Source: Actinomycetota bacterium
Lineage (GTDB): Bacteria > Actinomycetota > Thermoleophilia > Solirubrobacterales > Thermoleophilaceae
Length of the DNA: 6,067 nt
Reading direction: 5' to 3'
Assembly: GCA_005885165.1 (NCBI GenBank)
Contig: VAXR01000159.1
Coordinates: forward strand, 1 to 6,067
Each line of letters starts with the position of its first letter. The stretch's first letter is position 1. Position numbers and translations under genes: made by a program. Positions 1-5,691 of the stretch are shown one piece after another. A model generated the notes under the pieces. That model ran no database searches, was not told where the DNA came from, and saw nothing but the letters and a program-made list of their open reading frames with translations.

Positions 1-819
1 CCAAGCCTCGTCCGGTTTCGGCGGGCGGTCGCGGCGGCCTGCGCCGAGCTAGAGAGCCGTCGCCAGGAGGTCAACGACCTCAACGTGTTCCCGGTCGCCG
101 ACGGCGACACCGGCGACAACATGGCGATGACGCTCCGCGCCGTCCTCACCGAGCTCGACCGCATCAACGGCCAGCCGATCGACGACATCGGGCGCGACGA
201 GCTCGTCGCCGCCGTCGCCCGCGCCGCGCTGCTCGGGGCGCGCGGCAACAGCGGGGTGATCCTCTCGCAGATCGTGCGGGGGGCCGCCGAGGAGCTCGCG
301 TCGCGCCCGGGCGAGCTGGTCGATCCGATACTCGTGAGCGCCGCCCTCGCTCGTGCCGCGGATGCCGCCTACGCCTCGGTCCGGGATCCGGCCGAGGGGA
401 CCATGCTCACGGCGGTGCGCGCGATGGCGCACCGGGTGGCGCAGGAGCTCGCCCACATGGAGAGGCAGCGGCTCGACGAGGGCGTGGAGGCGGAGGCGCA
501 GGACACGCTGCTCGCTGAGGTCCTGGAGCGCGCGCTCCACGCCGGGACCGAGGCCGTCGAGCGGGGGCCCGAGCAGCTCGACGTGCTGCCTGATCGTGAT
601 CATGGCCGGATTGATCGGCGCGCTGCGCGACGACCGGCCGCCCGCCCTCGAGCACCACACGGCGCCCGCCGGTGCTCTCCATCACGCCCACGGCCACGAG
701 TCGAGCCGCTTCCGCTACTGCACGAACTTCGCGGTCACCGGCGACGGCCTCGAGGCCGGCAGGTTCATCGCCCAGCTCGAGGAGATCGGCGACTCCGTCC
801 TCGTGGTCGGCGACCGTAA
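1..819 (+). CDS. fakA: DAK2-domain fatty acid kinase (FakA/YloV family), N-terminal fragment, 5' partial and frameshifted
   Basis: The reading frame is open from base 1, so the true start lies left of the window; the GTG at 85 is an internal Val codon of the conserved N-D-L-N-V-F-P-V stretch. Counting from base 1, D34-G-D-T-G38-D-N-M41 is the DAK2 signature whose aspartates bind the Mg-ATP metal. G79-A-R-G-N-S-G85 and E132-G-T-M-L-T137 are further family blocks. In characterised relatives FakA is the ATP-binding subunit that phosphorylates FakB-bound fatty acids to acyl-phosphate for phospholipid synthesis. The family match holds to about base 588 (G-P-E-Q-L-D-V-L). After that, this frame gives about 76 low-complexity Arg/Pro residues up to the TGA at 817-819, while the family sequence resumes one frame over. 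I read the tail from 589 as out-of-frame and not native. The DAK2 identity is firm. The fatty-acid substrate is inferred from the family. Confidence 0.85.
   Translation, partial: PSLVRFRRAVAAACAELESRRQEVNDLNVFPVADGDTGDNMAMTLRAVLTELDRINGQPIDDIGRDELVAAVARAALLGARGNSGVILSQIVRGAAEELASRPGELVDPILVSAALARAADAAYASVRDPAEGTMLTAVRAMAHRVAQELAHMERQRLDEGVEAEAQDTLLAEVLERALHAGTEAVERGPEQLDVLPDRDHGRIDRRAARRPAARPRAPHGARRCSPSRPRPRVEPLPLLHELRGHRRRPRGRQVHRPARGDRRLRPRGRRP
586..592 (+). other. Frameshift/deletion junction in the DAK2-family gene
   Basis: The frame switches here. Codons through CTG at 586-588 match the family in the first frame, and CTG at 590-592 (start of L-I-V-I-M-A-G-L) resumes it in the second. 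Family members normally have about 12 residues between these points, of the form R-E-A-G-V-V-D-A-G-G-x-G, and these are absent in all frames. One leftover base (589) plus about 35 missing bases would account for both the frame change and the gap. This could be a real deletion or an assembly/sequencing error; the window alone cannot decide. Confidence 0.75.
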
Positions 820-1609
820 GACGCTCAAGGTGCACGTCCACACCGACGAGCCCGACCGCGCGGTGGCCCTGTTCGAGCCCGCGGCCGACGTGTCACGGCT
901 CGACGTGGCTGACATGCGCGAGCAGGTGGTCGAGCGCGACGACCGGCTCCGGAGCGGAGCGTCGACCGATGGTGAGGTCATGCAATGCGGCGTCGTGGCC
1001 GTCGTGAACGGCCCGGGCATCGCCGCGCTGTACGAGGGCCTCGGAGCGCACGTCGTCGACGGCGGCCCGACACTGAACCCTTCGACCTACGACCTCCTGG
1101 CGGGGATCCACGCCGTCGCGGCGCGCGAGGTTGTCCTGCTTCCAAACAGCGCGAATGTGATCCTCGCCGCCGAGCGGGCCGCGGAGCTCTCCGAGAAGGA
1201 CGTGCAGGTGGTGCCGACGCGCTCGCAGCAGGCTGCCATCCCCGCGCTGCTCCGCTTCGACCCGAGCGCGCCGGTCGAGCAGAACGCGCAATCCCTCGCC
1301 CGCGAGCTCGATGCAATTCGCACCGGCGGGGTCGCCGAGGCGGCGCGCGACGATACCGGTGGCCGCTTCGCGGCCGGGGACGCGGTCGGCTACGTGGGCG
1401 AGGACATGGTGGCGTGGGGCGAGCCCGAGCCGACGTTGAAGGCGGTGATGGAGGGCGTTGCTTCCGGCTGCGAGGTGGTCACTTGCATCGCCGGCGCCGA
1501 CGCTCCGCTCGCGCTCGATGCCGTCGAGCGCTGTGTGCCGGAGGGCGTCGAGCTCGACCACCACGCCGGCGGGCAGCCCGCGTGGTGGTGGCTCCTCTGC
1601 GCCGAGTAG
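590..1609 (+). CDS. fakA: DAK2-domain fatty acid kinase (FakA/YloV family), C-terminal fragment
   Basis: This frame continues the protein interrupted near 589 and runs to TAG at 1607-1609 (about 339 residues). It begins with the last helix of the DAK2 domain (L-I-V-I-M-A-G-L-I-G-A-L). A His-rich linker follows (roughly 650-705), then the central FakA domain with Y-C-T-N-F and K-V-H-V-H-T-D-E-P (827-853). The DegV-like C-terminal domain includes V-V-N-G-P-G-I (about 1001-1020) and L-P-N-S-A-N-V (1139-1159), ending in a Trp-rich strand and C-A-E. If translated separately, the first in-frame ATG is at 602, but no ribosome-binding site precedes it and the fragment would lack the ATP-binding aspartates. 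It should be inactive unless the break is an artefact. Frame 2 to the left of the junction is only a shadow of the N-terminal fragment. The gene ends 32 bases before recG, suggesting co-transcription. Confidence 0.85.
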   Translation: MIVIMAGLIGALRDDRPPALEHHTAPAGALHHAHGHESSRFRYCTNFAVTGDGLEAGRFIAQLEEIGDSVLVVGDRKTLKVHVHTDEPDRAVALFEPAADVSRLDVADMREQVVERDDRLRSGASTDGEVMQCGVVAVVNGPGIAALYEGLGAHVVDGGPTLNPSTYDLLAGIHAVAAREVVLLPNSANVILAAERAAELSEKDVQVVPTRSQQAAIPALLRFDPSAPVEQNAQSLARELDAIRTGGVAEAARDDTGGRFAAGDAVGYVGEDMVAWGEPEPTLKAVMEGVASGCEVVTCIAGADAPLALDAVERCVPEGVELDHHAGGQPAWWWLLCAE

Positions 1610-1631
1610 CGACTGCCGCTGCCTGTATATG

Positions 1632-1643
1632 ACTAGATCTAGT
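1632..1643. repeat. Perfect 12-bp palindrome over the recG start codon
   Basis: ACTAGATCTAGT is identical to its reverse complement, is centred between 1637 and 1638, and does not extend further. It contains two CTAG tetranucleotides and overlaps the first two bases of the proposed recG GTG start (1642-1644). It lies in an AT-rich island: bases 1624-1643 have 6 G/C of 20. The surrounding DNA is very GC-rich. It could be an operator, a weak promoter region or chance. No convincing -10/-35 pair could be assigned. Confidence 0.4.
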
Positions 1644-3783
1644 GGCCGCCGCCGATGGACCCCTTCGCTTCGCGACCCCCCAGCCGCTCGACCACGATGA
1701 GCTGAGCGCGGGGGCGCGCACCGCGCCGCGGCCCTCACGGCTGGGAGAGCCGCTTCCCCGGACGAGCAAGCGCACCGCCGCGGCGCTCGAATCGCTTGGC
1801 ATCGGCTCGCTCGGCGACCTGCTCGAGCACCTGCCCTTCCGTCACGAGGACCGCCGCGAGGCACGCCCGATCGCGTCGCTTGCCCCCGGCGAGCAGGCGA
1901 CCGTGATCGCGGACGTGCGGCGGATCGCGCGCCGCCGCACCCGCGGTCGCGTGTCGCTCGTCGAGGCGACGGTCGTCGACGACGGCGGCACTATGAAGGC
2001 GGTTTGGTTCAACCAGCCGTGGGTGGCCGACAAGCTTCCGTCGGGGACGCGGGTCGTGCTGCACGGCCGCGCCGACACGCGCCGTCGCAACAGCTTCGTC
2101 GTGTCCACCTACGAGGTCGCTCCGGGGGTGACCGCGGAGGACGTGGGCGCGGAGGGGCTGACCCCGATCTACCCGGCCACCGAGGGCGTCACCTCGGATC
2201 GCCTGCGCGAGCTCGTGAAGCGCGCCCGTCCGCTGGAGCGCGAGTCGGTCGAGGCGCTGCCCGCGCTCATGCGCGCGTCCCAGGGGCTGCCGGAGCGCGC
2301 GGCCGCGCTCGACGCGGTGCACTTCCCGGAGGACGAGCTCGAGACGGAGCTCGCGCGGCGCCGGCTCGCGTTCGAGGAGCTGCTGGTCCTCGAGCTGGAG
2401 TACCTCGCGCGCCGCCATGCCCGCGAGGAATCGCTTGCCGCCGCGGAGCTGCCCGCGACCGACGCGTTGGTGCGCGAATGGGTGAAGTCGCTGCCGTTCC
2501 GGCTGACGAGGGATCAGCAGCGGGCCGCGGCGGACATCGACGCCGACCTGGCCTCGGGAAGGCCGATGCAGCGGCTCCTGATGGGCGAGGTCGGATCGGG
2601 GAAGACCGTCGTGGCGCTCCACGCGATGCTGCGAGCGCGCGAGAACGACCGCCAGGCGGCGCTGATGGCGCCGACCGAGACCCTCGCCGAACAGCACCTG
2701 GGCACGCTCGACCGGCTGCTCGGCGGGCACCTCCCGATCGCACTCCTCACGAGCTCGACCCCGCCCGCGCGGCGCCGCGACGTCCTGGCGCGCCTCGACT
2801 CGGGGGAGCTCGGGATGGTCGTGGGGACGCACGCGCTGATCGAGGAGTCCGTGGAGTTCCGCGACCTCGCGCTGGTCGTGGTCGACGAGCAACATCGCTT
2901 CGGCGTGCGGCAGCGCTCGGCGCTGGAGGACAAGGCGCCGCCAGGGCTCTCCCCACACGTGCTCCACCTCACCGCCACGCCGATCCCGCGCACGTTCAGG
3001 CTGATGCGCTACGGCGACCTCGACTGCACCGTGCTGCGCGGGCTTCCGGCCGGTCGCCGCCCGGTGGACACGCACGTTGTTGACGGCGCCCGCGGCCGCG
3101 AGCGGGCCTACGAGCGGGCGCGGGAGGAGATCGCGGCGGGTCGTCAGGTGTTCGTCGTCTGCCCGCTCGTCGAGGAGTCGGACACGCTCCAGGCGCGGGC
3201 CGCCACGGCAGAGGCCGAGCGCCTCGCCCGCACGGATTTCCGCCAGCAGCGCGTCGAGCTGATCCACGGCCAGATGGCCGCGCGGCGCAAGGCCGAGGCC
3301 ATGCGCGCGTTCGCGTCGGGCGAGGCCGACGTGCTCGTCGCGACCAGCGTGATCGAGGTCGGGATCGACGTGCCGAACGCAACCGTCATGCTCGTTGAGT
3401 CGGCCGAGCGCTACGGCGTGTCGCAGCTGCATCAGCTTCGCGGCCGCGTCGGCCGTGGCGAGCATGCGGGCCTCTGCATCCTCTTCGGGGATCCCTCGCT
3501 GCCGCGGCTGCGCGCGCTGGCCGAGGAGAGCGACGGCTTCAAGCTCGCCGAGGTCGACCTCGCGATCCGCGGAGCGGGCGAGGTGCTCGGGACGCGCCAG
3601 CACGGCGAGCGCGAATTGCGCGTCGCGCGACTGCCCGACGACATCCCGCTGCTCGAGCGCGCTCACGAGCTCGCCGAAGGCATCCTCGTGCAGGACCCCC
3701 ACCTCGAGGAGCCGGAGCACGCGCTGCTCGACGCTGTGAGGGCGGCGCGCTTCGGCACCAGGGCCGAGCGCATCGCCGCGTGA
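1642..3783 (+). CDS. recG: ATP-dependent DNA helicase RecG
   Basis: RecG is a superfamily 2 double-stranded DNA translocase that remodels stalled forks and branched recombination intermediates. The 713-residue product is full length for the family. An N-terminal helical region (L-G-I-G-S-L-G-D-L-L-E-H-L-P, about residues 50-63) leads into the OB-fold wedge domain (about 70-170). The helicase motifs follow: Walker A M314-G-E-V-G-S-G-K321-T, DEQH box D415-E-Q-H418, motif III T444-A-T-P-I-P-R-T451, G574-I-D-V-P-N579, and motif VI Q595-L-H-Q-L-R-G-R-V-G-R-G606. The TRG-type motif near the C-terminus (R643-G-A-G-E-V-L-G-T-R-Q653) couples ATP hydrolysis to translocation. The start is the GTG at 1642, the first possible one after an in-frame TGA at 1630-1632. 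It has no clear Shine-Dalgarno sequence, so a somewhat later start cannot be excluded. No motif is degraded, so the gene looks functional. Confidence 0.97.
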   Translation: MAAADGPLRFATPQPLDHDELSAGARTAPRPSRLGEPLPRTSKRTAAALESLGIGSLGDLLEHLPFRHEDRREARPIASLAPGEQATVIADVRRIARRRTRGRVSLVEATVVDDGGTMKAVWFNQPWVADKLPSGTRVVLHGRADTRRRNSFVVSTYEVAPGVTAEDVGAEGLTPIYPATEGVTSDRLRELVKRARPLERESVEALPALMRASQGLPERAAALDAVHFPEDELETELARRRLAFEELLVLELEYLARRHAREESLAAAELPATDALVREWVKSLPFRLTRDQQRAAADIDADLASGRPMQRLLMGEVGSGKTVVALHAMLRARENDRQAALMAPTETLAEQHLGTLDRLLGGHLPIALLTSSTPPARRRDVLARLDSGELGMVVGTHALIEESVEFRDLALVVVDEQHRFGVRQRSALEDKAPPGLSPHVLHLTATPIPRTFRLMRYGDLDCTVLRGLPAGRRPVDTHVVDGARGRERAYERAREEIAAGRQVFVVCPLVEESDTLQARAATAEAERLARTDFRQQRVELIHGQMAARRKAEAMRAFASGEADVLVATSVIEVGIDVPNATVMLVESAERYGVSQLHQLRGRVGRGEHAGLCILFGDPSLPRLRALAEESDGFKLAEVDLAIRGAGEVLGTRQHGERELRVARLPDDIPLLERAHELAEGILVQDPHLEEPEHALLDAVRAARFGTRAERIAA

Positions 3784-3790
3784 GGGGTTG

Positions 3791-3817
3791 ATGCAGGTAA
3801 GCGTCGGTGGCAGATGA
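3791..3817 (+). CDS. Possible 8-codon leader ORF coupled to rsmD
   Basis: Just after the recG stop, GAGG at 3782-3785 sits 5 bases before an ATG at 3791. This opens an eight-residue frame, M-Q-V-S-V-G-G-R. Its TGA (3815-3817) overlaps the rsmD ATG in an ATGA arrangement typical of translational coupling. The peptide resembles nothing I know. It may exist only to deliver ribosomes to rsmD, whose own upstream GGTGG is a weak, close ribosome-binding site. Chance is a real alternative for so short a frame. Confidence 0.25.
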   Translation: MQVSVGGR

Positions 3818-4350
3818 GGATCGTGGCCGGAGAATTTCGCGGGCGCCGGCTCAGCTCGCTACCAGGGGTCCGGACGCGCCCGACCGCGGATCGCGTGCGC
3901 GAGGCGCTCTTCTCGATCCTCGGCGCGCTCGACGGCGCGCGCGTCGCCGACCTCTTCGCCGGCTCAGGGGCGCTCGGGATCGAGGCGCTCTCGCGCGGGG
4001 CCGCGCACGCCACGTTCGTCGAGCGCGACCGCCGTGCCGCTGCGGTGATCGAGCGCAACGTCGAGACCGTGGGTGCGGAGGAGCGCTCCGAGGTGGTCGT
4101 GCGGGACGCCCTGGCGTGGCTTCGGGCACGCCAGGGTAAGGAGGAGTTCGACCTCGTCCTGCTCGACCCGCCATATGATTCCGCCGACCGCCTGGGAGGG
4201 CCGCTAACGGAGAACCTGCCCGGCGTGCTCGCCTCAGACGCCGTGATCGTCTCCGAATCCGACAAACGCGCGCCGCTCCTCCTCGGCCTGCCGATGACCG
4301 ACGAGCGCACCTACGGCGACACGCGCATCGCCATCCACCGTGGTCGATAG
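3814..4350 (+). CDS. rsmD: 16S rRNA (guanine(966)-N(2))-methyltransferase RsmD
   Basis: RsmD uses S-adenosylmethionine to methylate N2 of G966 of 16S rRNA during 30S assembly. The 178-residue product starts M-R-I-V-A-G-E-F-R-G-R-R-L, almost the family consensus N-terminus, which fixes the ATG at 3814. The conserved T-A-D-R-V-R-E-A-L-F block is at about residues 24-33. The SAM-binding motif I is D46-L-F-A-G-S-G-A-L-G55, followed by an acidic V-E-R-D for the ribose. The catalytic motif IV is D118-P-P-Y121, as expected for an amino N-methyltransferase. The gene begins 30 bases after recG and its last 11 bases overlap the start of coaD. The rsmD-coaD pairing is common across bacteria and supports both calls. 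Confidence 0.95.
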   Translation: MRIVAGEFRGRRLSSLPGVRTRPTADRVREALFSILGALDGARVADLFAGSGALGIEALSRGAAHATFVERDRRAAAVIERNVETVGAEERSEVVVRDALAWLRARQGKEEFDLVLLDPPYDSADRLGGPLTENLPGVLASDAVIVSESDKRAPLLLGLPMTDERTYGDTRIAIHRGR

Positions 4351-4846
4351 CGCGAAGGGAACCGCGATCTGCCCCGGGACCTACGACCCGGTCACGCTCG
4401 GCCACGTCGACATCATCAAGCGCGCCGCGGCGGTGTTCGACCAGGTCGTGGTCGGGGTGGTGAACCAGCCGGTGCGGAAGCAGAAGACGGTGTTCAGCGC
4501 CGAGGAGCGCGTTCGATTCATCGAGGCGGAGATCCAGGATTGCGCGAATGTGCAGGTAAAAGCCTTTGATACGCTCCTCGTCGATTTCGCCCGCGAGCAC
4601 GGCGCGACCGCGATCGTCAAGGGCCTCCGCGCCATCTCGGACTTCGAATACGAGTTCGAGATGAACCAGCTGAACCGCAAGATGGCACCGGACATCGAGA
4701 GCATCTACATGTTCTCCTCTCCCCAGTACACATTCCTCAGCTCGAGCGGTGTGAAGGAGCTGGCGATGTTCGGCGGAGACCTGTCAGGCTTGGTGCCCGA
4801 GAGAGTCGCCTCGCGCCTGGAGGAAGCGCTTAGGCGCCGAGATTGA
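4340..4846 (+). CDS. coaD: Pantetheine-phosphate adenylyltransferase (PPAT)
   Basis: CoaD transfers AMP from ATP to 4'-phosphopantetheine, giving dephospho-CoA, the penultimate step of coenzyme A synthesis in the cytosol. The 168-residue product has the normal length. The nucleotidyltransferase signature is P12-G-T-Y-D-P-V-T-L-G-H22, with H22 matching the catalytic T/HxGH histidine. K-G-L-R-A-I-S-D-F-E-Y-E-F holds the ATP-phosphate-binding arginine. The C-terminal block S-S-S-G-V-K-E-L-A followed by G-G-D-L-S-G-L-V-P is diagnostic of PPAT. The GTG at 4340 lies inside the end of rsmD (11-base overlap) and places nine residues before the first beta strand, as in relatives. No Shine-Dalgarno precedes it, so translation probably relies on ribosomes finishing rsmD. 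Confidence 0.96.
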   Translation: MVDSAKGTAICPGTYDPVTLGHVDIIKRAAAVFDQVVVGVVNQPVRKQKTVFSAEERVRFIEAEIQDCANVQVKAFDTLLVDFAREHGATAIVKGLRAISDFEYEFEMNQLNRKMAPDIESIYMFSSPQYTFLSSSGVKELAMFGGDLSGLVPERVASRLEEALRRRD

Positions 4847-4850
4847 GGAG
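4847..4850 (+). promoter_or_regulatory. Ribosome-binding site selecting the second TTG of the coiled-coil gene
   Basis: GGAG (within GAGGAG, 4845-4850) directly touches a TTG at 4851 but is six bases from a second in-frame TTG at 4857. The usual spacing is about 5-9 bases, so 4857 is the more likely start. The site overlaps the coaD stop codon, so the two genes are probably translated in sequence. Confidence 0.6.
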
Positions 4851-4856
4851 TTGAAA

Positions 4857-5318
4857 TTGGACGTACTCGTCCTGATCGACAAGCTCGACGACCAGATCCA
4901 CAACGCGAAGCCGGTCCCGCTCACCGACCAGGTGCGCGTCGACAAAGAGGAGGTCTACGACATCCTCGACCAGATGCGCGCGACGATCCCGGAGGAGATC
5001 AAGCAGGCGCGTTGGATCGTCAAGGAGCGCCAGGAGATGCTGGCCGAGGCCAAGCGCGAGGCCGAGCGCATCCTCAAGGAGGCGCGCGAGGAGCAGGCCC
5101 GGCTCATCTCGGCGGAGGAGGTCGTCAAGCAGGCCGAGCGCCAGGCCGAGGAGATCGTCGAGGAGGCGCGCACGCGGGAGCGGGAGATCCGGCTCGGCGC
5201 CGAGGACTACGCCGACGACATCCTCAACACGCTCGAGGTGAACCTCACGAAGTTCACCGCCGCCGTTCAGCGCGGGCGCGACCGGCTCGCCGGGCGCGAG
5301 GAAGCCGAGGTCGGCTAG
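4857..5318 (+). CDS. DivIVA/SepIVA-like coiled-coil protein
   Basis: The predicted product is soluble, has 153 residues from TTG 4857 (155 from TTG 4851), and lacks a signal or membrane segment. A short globular N-terminus (M-D-V-L-V-L-I-D-K-L-D-D, then V-P-L-T-D-Q-V-R-V-D-K-E-E-V) leads into P-E-E-I-K-Q-A-R-W-I-V-K-E-R and a long charged coiled coil (about residues 45-115) rich in Glu, Arg and Ala. A helical tail follows (L-N-T-L-E-V-N-L-T-K-F, then V-Q-R-G-R-D-R-L). This layout matches an actinobacterial DivIVA-like family often found beside coaD. From memory, its mycobacterial relative SepIVA is a septation and cell-wall factor. A division or envelope-growth role is therefore inferred, not shown. 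Automated annotation could instead call it an ATP-synthase-B-like or generic hypothetical protein because of the coiled coil. Confidence 0.8.
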   Translation: MDVLVLIDKLDDQIHNAKPVPLTDQVRVDKEEVYDILDQMRATIPEEIKQARWIVKERQEMLAEAKREAERILKEAREEQARLISAEEVVKQAERQAEEIVEEARTREREIRLGAEDYADDILNTLEVNLTKFTAAVQRGRDRLAGREEAEVG

Positions 5319-5332
5319 GCCGAGCCCGTGAC

Positions 5333-5364
5333 TGTGCGCGCGTGGCGTTGCTGGCGCGCGTGCA
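5333..5364 (+). terminator. Possible stem-loop after the coiled-coil gene
   Basis: Bases 5333-5342 can pair with 5355-5364 in a 10-bp stem, including two G-U pairs around a CGCGCG core, with a 12-base loop. The following bases (CGTCTT) are only weakly T-rich, so intrinsic termination is uncertain. A second small perfect inverted repeat, CCGGG-TAG-CCCGG, lies at 5371-5383. Together they fill the gap before the small membrane-protein genes and may separate them from the housekeeping operon. GC-rich DNA forms such stems easily by chance. Confidence 0.3.
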
Positions 5365-5415
5365 CGTCTTCCGGGTAGCCCGGCGTGCGGCGTTGGGTAA
5401 GAGCTGACTTGACCC

Positions 5416-5691
5416 ATGCCTAGGCAACGGTCGGAACCGAGGGGTCTGTGGGTCGTCCTCGTCCTGGCGTGCGTGCTGGGCGCCGGCGGGATCGGCTATG
5501 CCGCCGGGCACTCCGGTGGGGCCGACGTCTCGCGAGCGCGCGCCGAAGGGGCTCGAGTGGGCCGTACGCAGGGCGCGGCCGCGGGCTCGCGCGACGGGTA
5601 CAAGGCGGGCTTCGACGCCGGGCGCAAGGCAGGCTACGACAAGGCGTTCAAGGCGGCCTCCTCTCGCGGGGCGAAGGGGGGCGGGCCGTGA
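5416..5691 (+). CDS. Small membrane-anchored protein with eight perfect GX3 repeats
   Basis: I do not recognise this 91-residue protein as a named family. A basic N-terminus (M-P-R-Q-R-S-E-P-R-G) precedes a hydrophobic segment at about residues 11-30 that ends in G27-Y-A-A-G-H-S33. The positive start suggests the N-terminus is inside and the rest outside. Glycine then occurs exactly every fourth residue at 45, 49, 53, 57, 61, 65, 69 and 73, and Ala fills the same register at 41, 77 and 81. The intervening residues are charged or aromatic (for example G-Y-K-A-G-F-D-A-G). Such a Gly/Ala stripe could let helices pack closely. Comparable GxxxG arrays occur in FliH and the Yae1/Lto1 family, without evidence of homology here. 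ATG 5416 is the first start after an in-frame TGA at 5410-5412; no Shine-Dalgarno is obvious. The stop overlaps the next gene. Confidence 0.75.
   Translation: MPRQRSEPRGLWVVLVLACVLGAGGIGYAAGHSGGADVSRARAEGARVGRTQGAAAGSRDGYKAGFDAGRKAGYDKAFKAASSRGAKGGGP

Noticed and set aside
353..589. Frame 2 open reading upstream of the frameshift junction
   Set aside because: This part gives Arg/Trp/Ser-rich nonsense, while frame 1 carries the conserved DAK2 sequence through 588. Only the part from about 590 is family-like.
575..610. Programmed ribosomal frameshifting as the explanation of the split DAK2 gene
   Set aside because: No slippery heptamer is apparent, and a frameshift would not restore the roughly 12 conserved residues that are missing. 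A deletion or assembly error fits better.
893..1864. 323-residue open frame on the - strand across the end of the DAK2 gene and start of recG
   Set aside because: Its composition is shadow-like, it has no motif, and it spans two well-supported + strand genes.
1735..3720. 661-residue open frame on the - strand opposite recG
   Set aside because: It lies wholly inside recG, which has all helicase motifs. The antisense product is low-complexity Arg/Ala/Leu/Gly with no recognisable motif, as expected from codon bias in GC-rich DNA.
4354..4366. GAAGGGA resembling a Shine-Dalgarno just inside coaD
   Set aside because: No ATG, GTG or TTG in the coaD frame follows at proper spacing, and a later start would cut into the conserved P-G-T-Y-D-P region.
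5405..5415. TTGAC at 5409-5413 as a promoter -35 element
   Set aside because: It lies immediately before the ATG at 5416, leaving no room for a -10 element and transcript start before the gene.
5416..5480. Lipoprotein signal with the Cys at residue 19 of the first small protein
   Set aside because: The hydrophobic run before V-L-A-C is short, the -2 Leu is atypical for a lipobox, and hydrophobic residues continue after the Cys. A membrane anchor is more likely.
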